Shown: piece after piece, positions 29,619 through 39,070 of the stretch | Numbering within the stretch: the first letter of the stretch is position 1 | Layout of the letters: each line of letters begins with the position of its first letter | Source: Gilliamella sp. App4-10 | GTDB taxonomy: Bacteria; Pseudomonadota; Gammaproteobacteria; Enterobacterales; Orbaceae | Direction of reading: 5' to 3' | NCBI RefSeq assembly: GCF_001690495.1 | Contig: NZ_LZGS01000026.1 | Location: 1 to 63,226, forward strand | DNA length: 63,226 bases | Program-made: the position numbers and the translations under genes | The notes under the pieces: generated by a model | The model's input: the letters and a program-made list of their open reading frames with translations, nothing else | Database searches by the model: none | Told to the model about the DNA's origin: nothing

Positions 29619-31280
29619 TTAGATAATAAGTAGCTCTTTCGCATTAGCTAATGTTGCCTCTGTAATTTTATCGCCACCTAATAATCTGGCTAACTCATTT
29701 AACCGTCCATTTTTATCTAATTTTTGCATGTCGGTTGAAGTTTGTTTGCTATTTGTTTGTTTATTAACAAAGTAATGTTGATTTGCTTGCCCTGCCACTT
29801 GTGGTAAATGGGTAACGGTAATCACTTGGGTTGATTGCCCAAGTTGCCTTAATAGTTGCCCTACTTTTGCGGCAGTTGGACCACTGATACCGACATCAAT
29901 TTCATCAAAGATTAAAGCTGGCGTATCCATTTTTTGCGCCGTTAAAACTTGAATGGCTAAGGCGATACGTGATAATTCACCGCCAGATGCTACTTTAGCG
30001 AGCGGTTGTGGGCTTTGACCGGCATTGGTACTGACTAAAAAAGTGACTTGATCGGCGCCATCTTCATTTAATCGATTCCCGTCAAAAGCGATATCGATAC
30101 TAAATTGCCCATTAGGCATGGATAATTCATGCATAATGGTCGTTACTTTTTTAGCTAATGTTTTGCTTATCGTTAACCTTTTTTGATGTAATTTAGCGGC
30201 AATGTCAACGGCGATTTGATGGTATTTGCTAATATCGGTTTTAAGTTGTTCATTTTGTTCATCTTGCTGATTTAGCTGTTTAAATTCAGCCAACAAGGTT
30301 TGATGCAAATCAGGTAATGCTTCGGGGGCAACATGATGTTTACGCGCTAAAGCAATTTGTTTAGATAATCGCTGTTCAAGTTGCATGATGCGTGCCGGAT
30401 CGAGCTCTAAACGTTCATTATAATGCCGAAGTTCATCGCTTGCTTCTTTAATCTCAATGGAAGCCTCTTCAAGCATGTTATAAACATTATTTAAAGTGGG
30501 ATCGAGCTCTGCCAGCTCTTGAACACTATTTTTAACATTTCTGAGTAAATTACTGACGTTATATTCATCGGCTTCATCTAACAACAACACAGATTGTTGG
30601 CTCAGATGGATCAATTGTTCACTGTTGGATAATCGTTTGTATTCTTCATCAATTTGCTGATATTCACCAGAAATTGGTGAAAATTCGTTTAACTCTTTTA
30701 ACTGATATTGCAAAAGCTGCATATGCGCCTCACGCTCTTGTCGTGAGGTTTGGTATTGCTGGTAGGCTCGTGTTGCTTCTTTCCACTGTTTATAGGCTTG
30801 CTGCATTTGGGCAAGCAAGGTGGATTCATTCATATAATGATTTAGTAACAGCTGTTGATAATCACTGCGTAACAGCCGTTGATGTTCATGTTGCCCATGA
30901 ATTTGAATCAACATTTGCCCCAAATCTTTTAATTGCGAAATAGGTACCGCACGACCATTAATAAATGCTTTAGAACGCCCATCTTGATTAATCACTCGGC
31001 GTAAAATGCATTCATTGCCCTCATCAAGCTGATTTTCGCTCAACCACGCAAATGCAGCCGGCGTATCATCCAGCACAAAACAAGCCGAAATATCAACACG
31101 ATCAGCACCATGCCGAATAGATGAGGCATCAGAACGATTACCCAAGCATAATCCCAATGCATCAATAGCAATAGATTTCCCCGCGCCCGTTTCACCCGTA
31201 ATAGCAGTCATACCCGAAGTAAAATCGACAAGAAGCTGATCCACAATAGCAAAATTATTAATAGTTAGTTGAGTTATCAT
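29619..31280 (-). CDS. recN: DNA repair protein RecN
   Basis: 553 residues, the E. coli length. An SMC-like ATPase with N-terminal Walker A ([14 protein letters not shown]), a central coiled coil (about 150-370) and C-terminal ABC signature and Walker B ([26 protein letters not shown]). It acts in double-strand break repair. A perfect LexA box lies 55 bases upstream, so SOS control is expected. It is monocistronic, 46 bases from coaBC. Confidence 0.97.
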   Translation of the reverse strand: MITQLTINNFAIVDQLLVDFTSGMTAITGETGAGKSIAIDALGLCLGNRSDASSIRHGADRVDISACFVLDDTPAAFAWLSENQLDEGNECILRRVINQDGRSKAFINGRAVPISQLKDLGQMLIQIHGQHEHQRLLRSDYQQLLLNHYMNESTLLAQMQQAYKQWKEATRAYQQYQTSRQEREAHMQLLQYQLKELNEFSPISGEYQQIDEEYKRLSNSEQLIHLSQQSVLLLDEADEYNVSNLLRNVKNSVQELAELDPTLNNVYNMLEEASIEIKEASDELRHYNERLELDPARIMQLEQRLSKQIALARKHHVAPEALPDLHQTLLAEFKQLNQQDEQNEQLKTDISKYHQIAVDIAAKLHQKRLTISKTLAKKVTTIMHELSMPNGQFSIDIAFDGNRLNEDGADQVTFLVSTNAGQSPQPLAKVASGGELSRIALAIQVLTAQKMDTPALIFDEIDVGISGPTAAKVGQLLRQLGQSTQVITVTHLPQVAGQANQHYFVNKQTNSKQTSTDMQKLDKNGRLNELARLLGGDKITEATLANAKELLII

Positions 31281-31334
31281 AATAAATTAATACATAAGGC
31301 TAGTTATAATATTGGCAGTATAACAGCAAAAACA

Positions 31335-31350
31335 CTGTAAATAAATACAG
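31335..31350 (-). promoter_or_regulatory. LexA (SOS) box of recN
   Basis: CTGT-N8-ACAG with an all-A/T spacer, a perfect core match to the enteric LexA site. It lies upstream of recN next to a possible TATACT -10 element. Confidence 0.88.
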
Positions 31351-31510
31351 GTGATTGTTTTTATTTCTTGAGATGTTTTGGGAGGGAAGCTTGTGTTCAA
31401 GTATAGGGAGATTGAGCATCAATTACGGTAAGCAGAGTGTAAAGGGATAATTGATTCTAAGTTAGATTGACTGATTATTCTTCGATAAAAGTTAAATAAA
31501 GAGAAATAAA

Positions 31511-32070
31511 ATGGGATTACCAAAAGAATTTAGGACTGAACAAATATTAGCATTGGGAAATGAATTAAAAAATTTTGAAGTTGAGTTATTAGAAAATTTA
31601 ACTAATGAAGACTTTAGAATATTAGGTATGTATATACAAACTGACAATTTTATTGATTTAAACATTAGGCGTTGTTTTAATATATTAAAAGAAAAAGGGA
31701 TTTTAATTACAAGTCAAAAAAAATTACATATTATTCCTAATTTAGTTAATAAAATTATATCTTGTCTTTCAGAATTAAACCTAAGCCATGAACAAAAAAA
31801 GAAGCAGAAGAGAAACTTGAAGAAATCATAGAAATATTTTTGCTCATTTTGCGGCAAAAAGAATTCCTAATCAAGATGCAATTTTTTATGCTATATATGA
31901 TATTGCTGATATAAGAGGATTAGTTAAACACGTATTATCGTATGAGAATTGGTTAGCTCAATTTACTTCAATGATTATTAAAATATAAGACTCTACTTAT
32001 AGGGCCAATTCTACTTTGCTCCCTCCATCACCTTAACTGTGTACTCTCTAAACTCTTGATAATATTCTAA
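31511..32070 (+). pseudogene. Frameshifted gene of unknown function
   Basis: I do not recognise this family. The first frame runs 31511-31831 (106 codons), charged and helical. At an A7 run (31794-31800) protein-like sequence continues in a second frame (EAEEKLEEII). About 35 bases later it shifts again into a third (NIFAHFAAKRIPNQDAIFYA, then DIADIRGLVKHV), which stays open to a stop at 32068. One extra A at each place would restore a single reading frame. This could be a decaying gene, a sequencing error in homopolymers, or a gene rescued by slippage. The start has AGAGAAA a few bases upstream. It sits alone between recN and yagU. Confidence 0.6.
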
Positions 32071-32481
32071 ACTGCCAACTTAATACCAACCCTATCACAT
32101 TGTAAGATCAAACGAAAAATAATGTAGCATATGTCACTCTAAGCAGTTATTAATCAAATCATTCTACCCGTTCACTTTTTAAGTTATATTTTTTGTAAAA
32201 AATATCCAGAATTCTATACCGTTTTAATAATAAATCATCATACACAATGATCTAGTTAAGTTAGTTTTACATGATTACCGTGCTCAATTATTTATCAACA
32301 AAACAAATTGCTCTAAAAATTACTTTTTCCTCAAAGCAATACAAAACGTTTTATAAATAAATTATCCTCCATTATTCCAATCACTTTTACAATCAACCAA
32401 TCCTATTTATTCTTCTTTTATCTCAAACTACTGTGCAGTATAATCCAAACACCTATTTATTATAACTATGGAAAACCGAGT
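32071..32481. other. Intergenic stretch before yagU
   Basis: About 410 AT-rich bases. I see no gene or strong hairpin in it. Confidence 0.5.
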
Positions 32482-33033
32482 ATGTTTGGAAATAAAACAA
32501 ATCGCCAAGTAATTATTTGGACTACTATCATTGGTGGTTTTATGAGTGCTTTAGTTAAGTGGGGGTCTGAAGTTAATATGCCCCCTCGTGTTCCAGGGGA
32601 AATTTCGCCGCCTGCAGCCCACATTGATGCTTGGCTTGGTTGGTTAGATATTGATTCTCATTCGCTTGATTATATTTATCAAATAAATACTGTCTCTGGT
32701 GCAGTGACACTTTATCATTGGCTATTTAGTTTTGCCTTTGCTTTTGTATATGTTTATGTTGCCTATTTTTGGAATAATATTCGATTATGGTATGGGGCAT
32801 TTTTTGGCATTCTTGTTACTGTCGCTATGCATGGTTTTTTAATTCCATTACTAGGTTTTCGTCACCCTATTTATGATGTGGAAGGCACTGTTGGTTGGTT
32901 ATGGAATTTAAATGGTTATGAGCTATGGAGTGAATTTTTAGGTCATATCTATTGGGGCGTATCGATTGAAATTTGTATGATTGCTGTACTTGCTCATTTT
33001 TCAAGACCAATTCATGGCAAGTGGCGTCAATAG
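32482..33033 (+). CDS. yagU: YagU-family inner membrane protein
   Basis: 183 residues of the DUF1440/YagU family, about 20 shorter than E. coli YagU. Three or four hydrophobic helices are visible. Shared marks are SALVKWGSEVNMPPR near the start, the middle segment with YHWLFSFAFAFVYVYVAYFW, and FLGHIYWGVSIEICMI near the end. YagU contributes to acid tolerance in E. coli; the molecular function is unknown. It is a single gene with a good terminator. Confidence 0.9.
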   Translation: MFGNKTNRQVIIWTTIIGGFMSALVKWGSEVNMPPRVPGEISPPAAHIDAWLGWLDIDSHSLDYIYQINTVSGAVTLYHWLFSFAFAFVYVYVAYFWNNIRLWYGAFFGILVTVAMHGFLIPLLGFRHPIYDVEGTVGWLWNLNGYELWSEFLGHIYWGVSIEICMIAVLAHFSRPIHGKWRQ

Positions 33034-33061
33034 CTGGCTTAGCTTTTATTAATTAATTTTG

Positions 33062-33096
33062 AATCCTACTATTTAACCATAGTGGGATTTTTTATT
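33062..33096 (+). terminator. Terminator after yagU
   Basis: AATCCTACTA / TAGTGGGATT (10-bp stem with one G-T pair, 8-base loop) followed by TTTTTATTTT, 28 bases past the stop. Confidence 0.88.
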
Positions 33097-33210
33097 TTAT
33101 TAGATATAGTTAAAAACTATAACAACTAATAAAAAACTATAATTATTCAATACCTGTTTTTTTTGTTATCTTCTTTATCACTGAAGAAAATGGATAAAAA
33201 GGGAACAAAA

Positions 33211-35484
33211 ATGAATACTGCTGTTATTGGATATCCTCGTGTTGGTAAGCTTCGCGAACTCAAATTTGCAACAGAAGCTTATTTTAAAGGTAATAAAACC
33301 CAAGCTGAATTATTAAACGAAGCCAAAGCGTTACGTGCTGAGCACTTAAAACAACAAGCGGCACAAAAAATTGCTTTTATTTCATCGAATGATTTTTCAT
33401 TTTATGATGCCGTACTTGATACCGCATGCTTATTGAATGTGATCCCAAAACGTTATCAAGATTTAGGTTTACCTGAACTTGACCGCTATTTTGCGATGGC
33501 GCGTGGTTATCAGGGCGAAAAAGGCGATGTGCGTGCGCTGGCTATGAAAAAATGGTTTAATACCAATTACCACTATTTAGTGCCTGAAATTGAAGATTCA
33601 GTACAGATTAAGTTAACAGGTACAAAACCTTTTGATGAATATCAAGAAGCCAAAGCACTAGGCGTGCAAACCAAACCTGTTGTGATTGGCGCATTAACCT
33701 TTTTTAAATTAGCACAATACTTAGGCAACAAACAACTGGTCGATTTTAAAGCAGATATTATTAAAGCTTATCAAGAGATCATCCAAAAATTCACAACGCT
33801 TGGCGCTGAGTGGATTCAAATTGATGAGCCAATTTTAGTGACCGATCTAAATAAAGACGATATCGCCTTATTTACCGAACTTTATCAAGCAATATTATCA
33901 GTTAAAGGTAACACCAAAATTGTTCTACAAACCTATTTTGGTGATGTGCGTGATTGTTATAAAGAACTTGTCGCTTTACCTTTTGATGGGATTGGGCTTG
34001 ATTTTGTTGAAGGTAAACAGTCATTAGCTTTACTTGAAAATAATGGCTTCCCAGCTGATAAAGTATTATTTGCTGGTGTGGTTAATGGTAAAAATATCTG
34101 GAAAAATAATTATCAAAAAACCTTAGCTTTACTTGGTCAAATAAAACAAAAAGCCACAAATATTGTGATAAATACATCTTGTTCATTACTGCATGTTCCT
34201 TATACCTTACAAAATGAGACCAAATTAACTATTCAACAACGTGCTTATTTTGCTTTTGCTCAAGAAAAGCTACAAGAATTGGCTGAACTTGGTCAGTTAT
34301 TTAATGATGCAAATCCTGATAACCATGCAGCTTATAAAACCAATCAAACACTATTTACCCGTGAACGTGAAGGTGCAAACCAAGCGGTTCGCCAAAAAGT
34401 GGCGGCATTAAGCGCGTCTGATTTTACCCGTTTACCTGAGTTTTCAGTGCGTGAAGCAGCGCAGAAAAAGGCCTTTAATTTACCATTATTACCAACCACA
34501 ACCATTGGATCATTCCCGCAAACGCCTGATGTGCGTTTAAATCGTGCTAAATTCAAAAAAGGCGAAATTTGCTTAAACCAATACACTGAATTTAACCAAC
34601 AAAAAATTGCTGAGTGTATTAAATTACAAGAAGAAATTGGCATTGACGTGTTAGTGCATGGTGAATTTGAACGTAATGACATGGTCGAATATTTTGGTGA
34701 AAGCTTAAATGGCTTTGTGTTTACCGAAAAAGCTTGGGTGCAATCTTACGGTACACGTTGCGTTAAGCCACCGATTGTTTGGGGGGATATTTCACGCTCT
34801 AAACCGATTACGGTTGAATATTCAAAATATGCACAAAGCCTGACTGACAAACCAGTTAAAGGCATGTTAACAGGGCCTGTCACCATTTTAAATTGGTCAT
34901 TCCCACGTGAAGATATTTCCCAAAAAGAATCGGTATTCCAAATTGGATTGGCCATTGGTGATGAAGTGTTAGATCTCGAAGCAGCTGGCATTAAAATTAT
35001 TCAAATTGACGAAGCCGCGTTAAAAGAAAAATTACCACTCCGTAAAGCGGATTGGAACAGCGAATATCTTGATTGGGCGATTCCGGCATTTAGGTTAGTA
35101 CACAGCAAAGTCCAAGCTGATACCCAAATTCACACACATATGTGTTATAGCGAATTTGCTGACATCATTAAAGATATTGATGCAATGGATGCCGATGTGA
35201 TTTCGTTCGAAGCCTCTCGCTCTAATCTGCAATTAATTGATGTGCTCAATGCCAATAATTTTAAAACCGAAGTTGGGCCAGGTGTTTACGATATCCATTC
35301 GCCACGCGTTCCGCCTGTTGCTGAAATTAAAGCGACGATTGAAAAATTACTGGCGAAGATTGATAAGCAAAAATTATGGATTAATCCAGATTGCGGTTTA
35401 AAAACACGTGGCGAAAAAGAAGTCGTTGAAAGCTTACAGCATCTTGTTGAGGCTACATTAGCAGTAAGAAAAACACTGAATTAG
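33211..35484 (+). CDS. metE: Cobalamin-independent methionine synthase MetE
   Basis: 757 residues from the ATG at 33211. The open frame reaches back to 33163, but AAAAGGGA and the family N-terminus ([17 protein letters not shown]) fix this start. The two barrel domains are complete. Zinc ligands are visible in THMCYSEF and NPDCGLKTR, and the active-site strings [20 protein letters not shown] and [12 protein letters not shown] are intact. MetE transfers the methyl group of methyltetrahydrofolate-triglutamate to homocysteine. metF, which makes that folate, is next on the same strand. Confidence 0.98.
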   Translation: MNTAVIGYPRVGKLRELKFATEAYFKGNKTQAELLNEAKALRAEHLKQQAAQKIAFISSNDFSFYDAVLDTACLLNVIPKRYQDLGLPELDRYFAMARGYQGEKGDVRALAMKKWFNTNYHYLVPEIEDSVQIKLTGTKPFDEYQEAKALGVQTKPVVIGALTFFKLAQYLGNKQLVDFKADIIKAYQEIIQKFTTLGAEWIQIDEPILVTDLNKDDIALFTELYQAILSVKGNTKIVLQTYFGDVRDCYKELVALPFDGIGLDFVEGKQSLALLENNGFPADKVLFAGVVNGKNIWKNNYQKTLALLGQIKQKATNIVINTSCSLLHVPYTLQNETKLTIQQRAYFAFAQEKLQELAELGQLFNDANPDNHAAYKTNQTLFTREREGANQAVRQKVAALSASDFTRLPEFSVREAAQKKAFNLPLLPTTTIGSFPQTPDVRLNRAKFKKGEICLNQYTEFNQQKIAECIKLQEEIGIDVLVHGEFERNDMVEYFGESLNGFVFTEKAWVQSYGTRCVKPPIVWGDISRSKPITVEYSKYAQSLTDKPVKGMLTGPVTILNWSFPREDISQKESVFQIGLAIGDEVLDLEAAGIKIIQIDEAALKEKLPLRKADWNSEYLDWAIPAFRLVHSKVQADTQIHTHMCYSEFADIIKDIDAMDADVISFEASRSNLQLIDVLNANNFKTEVGPGVYDIHSPRVPPVAEIKATIEKLLAKIDKQKLWINPDCGLKTRGEKEVVESLQHLVEATLAVRKTLN

Positions 35485-35547
35485 GCACTATTTTACAAAA
35501 TCGTTAAGCTTATTTACTAAAACATCATAATTTGTTAATCCTGACAC

Positions 35548-35573
35548 TTCCGTCACCTATTTGGGTGGCGGAA
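35548..35573 (+). other. Hairpin between metE and metF
   Basis: TTCCGTCACC / GGTGGCGGAA with one G-T pair and a 6-base loop, about 60 bases after metE. It lacks a T-run. It may be a weak terminator or part of the metF leader. No clear MetJ box (AGACGTCT repeats) was seen. Confidence 0.5.
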
Positions 35574-35617
35574 ATATTAATAAGGAAAATAAGTGATATA
35601 ACGAATGGATAATACAA

Positions 35618-36493
35618 ATGAAAACAAATCTATTATTTAATCAAAAAACGGTGTTCTCTTTTGAAGTTTTTCCCCCTAAAAAAACCTCACCTTTAGCAAC
35701 CATTTATAGCACGCTGCGTGAACTGGGTTATTTTAAGCCCGATTTTATTAGCGTCACTTATGGCGCAGGAGGTAGCTTAAATGGTCAAACCACCATTGAT
35801 ATTGCGCATTCGGTTAAACATACTTATGGCATCGAAAGTGTTGCGCACTTACCGGGGATCAATTTTGATAAAGCCGAAATGCAAAAAATCCTACATGATC
35901 TTAAATGTGCAGGGATTGATAATGTGCTTGCTTTGCGTGGCGACATCAGCCCGAATGTACCGCCCAAAGATGATTTTCGTTTTGCCAGCGAACTGGTGAC
36001 CTTTATTAAAGAAAACGGTGATTTTAACGTGATTGGCGCATGTTATCCAGAAGGTCATCTTGAAGCATCAACACTAAAACAAGATCTGATCCACTTAAAA
36101 GAAAAGGTCAATGCCGGTACTGATCAACTTATTTCACAGCTATTTTTTGATAACGACTATTTTTATGCATTTTTAGATAAAGCACACGATATGGGCATTA
36201 ATGTGCCGATCGAAGCCGGCATTATGCCAGTGACTAATAAAAACCAAATTGAGCGCATGGTATCGATGTGTGGAGTGAATTTACCGAAAAAATTCAAACA
36301 AATGATGGAAAAATATGAACATCATCCTGATGCATTTCGTGATGCCGGTATTGCTTATGCAATCGATCAGATTGTTGATTTAGTTTCACAAAATGTGGAT
36401 GGCATTCATTTATACACTATGAACAATAGCTACATAGCCAGACGCATTAGCGAAGCTGTCGCGACGTTATTAGCTGTACCAAAATCAAAATAG
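35618..36493 (+). CDS. metF: Methylenetetrahydrofolate reductase MetF
   Basis: 291 residues (E. coli 296). The family pattern is complete: FSFEVFPPK near the start with the catalytic Glu, SVTYGAGGS, NVLALRGD, VIGACYPEGH and DQLISQLFFDNDYFY. The flavoenzyme reduces methylene- to methyltetrahydrofolate, the MetE methyl donor. The metE-metF neighbourhood joins supply and use of the methyl group. A G-rich ribosome site (AAGGAAAA) lies further upstream. Confidence 0.97.
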   Translation: MKTNLLFNQKTVFSFEVFPPKKTSPLATIYSTLRELGYFKPDFISVTYGAGGSLNGQTTIDIAHSVKHTYGIESVAHLPGINFDKAEMQKILHDLKCAGIDNVLALRGDISPNVPPKDDFRFASELVTFIKENGDFNVIGACYPEGHLEASTLKQDLIHLKEKVNAGTDQLISQLFFDNDYFYAFLDKAHDMGINVPIEAGIMPVTNKNQIERMVSMCGVNLPKKFKQMMEKYEHHPDAFRDAGIAYAIDQIVDLVSQNVDGIHLYTMNNSYIARRISEAVATLLAVPKSK

Positions 36494-36531
36494 TGATGAT
36501 GAAAAAAGATATATCAAGGATTGATAGGAAT

Positions 36532-36608
<77 letters not shown>

Positions 36609-37248
36609 TCAAAGAGATGGCTATATTATAGTAATAAAATAATAAAGCAATACCTTTTTAAATCAAATGCCACATTTTTAAACATTATTGAGTAAATATG
36701 GCGTATTTTTTTACATAAACACACCTGCCTAAACGTTTTGACCCGTATTTTTATTTTCGTTAAAACCGAATATGCCAGAAACCTAACTACACTAAAATAG
36801 CAATCACCCTATAACTATTTGACTTTACTTAAAAACTTGAAATAAAACTTCAATAAAATCAATGCGCTACCTGAGCTGTTTTTATCAGAATTCACAAGCT
36901 TTATATAAAAGAGTAAGGTAATTATTGCGACTCTATGCTAAAAATAGCCTAGTTTTATTAGCATAAGCGAGAGAATATTGCGGGAATAACTTAATGATTT
37001 TTTTTTATTATATTCAAGATTATTATCATCATCTAAAAAATATTCACATTTGAATTCTTTATTGTCTTTTAAATATTGAAAATAACTGACATAGGCAAAA
37101 CTATCTATTAACATGAGAACTGATTACTCATAACCGATTTTTTATATTAGCAATCATGCGATAAAACCAATACAATCTTTGTCACTTTGATCAATAGTTA
37201 GGTTTTATTGATAAGTTTATTTTTCTGTAACAGGAGCGATTTCAATCG
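36609..37248. other. Gene-free stretch upstream of NADAR gene
   Basis: About 640 AT-rich bases holding the tRNA-fMet promoter region at the left end. A short inverted repeat (TATGCTAA...TTAGCATA) lies near 36935-36965. No coding sequence recognised. Confidence 0.5.
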
Positions 37249-37736
37249 ATGAAACACGTCGGAAAGAAGAAAATGATTTTCTTTTTTAGCCCTGATCATT
37301 ATTTGTCTCAGTGGTATCCTTGCCATTTTGTTATTGATAATATTCAATTTTCTAATGCAGAACAGTGGATGATGTATTCTAAAGTGTTGTTATTTAAAGA
37401 TATCGATAGTGCCAACGCCATTTTAGCTATCCCGTTATCTAAAATGCAAAAAAACTAGGGCAAGCAGTACGTCATTTTGATGAAAATATCTGGAATCAGC
37501 ATAAAAAAGAGAGTGTTTTTGCCGGTAATTATGCCAAGTTTTCGCAAAATGGTGAGCTTAAACAATATCTATTATCCACCAAAGATAAAGTGTTAGCCGA
37601 AGCTAGTCCATATGACAAGATTTGGGGAATTAGTTTAAGCATTGATGACGAAATGAGATTTAATATAACGAAATGGCGCGGCAAAAACCTACTTGGTAAA
37701 GTTTTGATGCAAGTGAGAGAGGTTCTAAAAGCGTAA
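37249..37736 (+). pseudogene. NADAR (YbiA-like) N-glycosidase family gene, frameshifted at A7
   Basis: Two frames together give a complete NADAR (DUF1768) protein of about 162 residues. The first (37249-37458) has FFFSPDHYLSQWYPCHF and NAEQWMMYSKVLLF. It stops right after an A7 run at 37448-37454. The second resumes at once with KKLGQAVRHFDENIWNQHK and ends at 37734 with WGISLSIDDEM, KWRGKNLLGKVLMQVRE. One added A restores a single frame. NADAR proteins such as YbiA act on early riboflavin pathway intermediates, and others on ADP-ribose. The gene may be newly dead, misread in sequencing, or expressed by slippage on the A-tract. Confidence 0.85.
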
Positions 37737-38070
37737 TCTAAATTTAGTCATTAAAAGAGATGATGAATATTTGCTTTTTTAGGTCTATTTTTTGCCTAAA
37801 CAACTATTTTTTATACTTAAATGCATAGTTACCTGAAACTTATTGACAAAACTTTTGACTTTGCCTACTCCCCACTTCTGGTTAATACGTTGCCGTTAAA
37901 TTCATTTTTTCATTAAAATTCAAAAATATCCCAAGTCAGATCCAACTCGTTTCTAAAAATAATAAACCTGGAAACGTGTTGGAAAATATGTCGGGATATT
38001 GTATTTGTTATTATGGAAAATCGGTGCTTATTTCTGTATAAGAAAGCTTATTTGCAGTATTTTAGCAATA
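37737..38070. other. Intergenic stretch, convergent genes
   Basis: About 330 bases between the NADAR gene and the oxidoreductase. I see no gene and no strong terminator. Confidence 0.5.
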
Positions 38071-38706
38071 TTACTCACTAGCAACGGTAAAACGTTGCTT
38101 AATATGCTTGGCTTTTTCTGCCTCATCAATCATGGCAATGGCATAATCGGCATAGCTGATTTGGCTTTTTCCTTGGCTGTTAAATAACACCTCTTCACCG
38201 CCCAAGATATAATGCCCAGTTCTTTCCCCGTCAGCGTTAAACTCAATGGCTGGGCTTAAATAAGTCCATTGCACATCATCGCACGTTCTAAGCGCATCAA
38301 GTGCTTTGGCCATATTGGTGGCTAATGGTTTAAATGTATCAGGAAAATCAGGTGAATCAACCAAACGTAGTGAATGCTGTGGATTAACATATAAACTGCC
38401 AGCTCCCCCCACCACTAATAGGCGATTTGTTTTACCGCTTAATATATCCGTTAAATGTTTTAAACTGGTTTGATGCAACGGCAGTGATTCCAGTGACCAA
38501 GTACCAAATGCATCGATAATCACATCAAAGGGTTTTAAATCAGTATAGGTTAATTCAAACAGATCTTTAATTAGCACATTTGCTTTTGGATCGAGATGTT
38601 GACTCGTTTTACGCACTATTGCAGTAACGTCATGTCCTCGTGAAATCGCCTCTTTTACCAAGAGTTGCCCTGTTTTACCACTCGCACCAATAACTGCAAT
38701 TTTCAT
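38071..38706 (-). CDS. NAD(P)-binding oxidoreductase, NmrA/YwnB-like
   Basis: 211 residues with an N-terminal Rossmann motif IGASGKTGQLL (GxxGxxG, about residues 6-17). A DAFGTWSLESLPLHQT segment follows, and near residue 95 LLVVGGAGSLYV. The length and pattern fit the atypical short-chain dehydrogenase group (NAD(P)H-binding, NADH-flavin reductase-like), which lacks the classical Tyr-Lys pair of SDR enzymes. The substrate is unknown. It has GGAGCAAAG ahead of its ATG. A regulator gene is not seen beside it. Confidence 0.82.
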   Translation of the reverse strand: MKIAVIGASGKTGQLLVKEAISRGHDVTAIVRKTSQHLDPKANVLIKDLFELTYTDLKPFDVIIDAFGTWSLESLPLHQTSLKHLTDILSGKTNRLLVVGGAGSLYVNPQHSLRLVDSPDFPDTFKPLATNMAKALDALRTCDDVQWTYLSPAIEFNADGERTGHYILGGEEVLFNSQGKSQISYADYAIAMIDEAEKAKHIKQRFTVASE

Positions 38707-39070
38707 ACTTTGCTCCTTTCAAGCGTTTAATGAGTGACATGATATTACATCTTATGTCCGCTTTGTGATCGACAATTTATTATGATGAATAATTTTATAG
38801 CCTAATTTAACCCATTTTATTTGCCGAATAATAAGATCATTTTACACAAAAATTCAATCAGCTATGCATGCACAACATTTTTAAGGCATTAATGGCGTTA
38901 TTAAAAACCATCTATTTTTTACAATTTTACTATTTGATTATGTATTGTAAAAACATAAATAACTTGATAACAATAGTCAGCAAAAAATTATCAACATTCT
39001 ATTTTTGGTTAACAATAAATTATTTTAGAATATACATAAAAATAAATAACATAATCAGAAAGGAAAGCAA
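38707..39070. other. Intergenic stretch upstream of mcrB
   Basis: About 360 bases between divergent genes, strongly AT-rich. It should contain both promoters. A 71-codon frame here looks like chance, rich in Ile, Asn and Tyr. AGGAAAG lies just before the mcrB TTG start. Confidence 0.5.

Noticed and set aside
35548-35573. SAM or methionine riboswitch before metF
   Set aside because: Only a single simple hairpin is visible, with none of the conserved SAM-riboswitch core.
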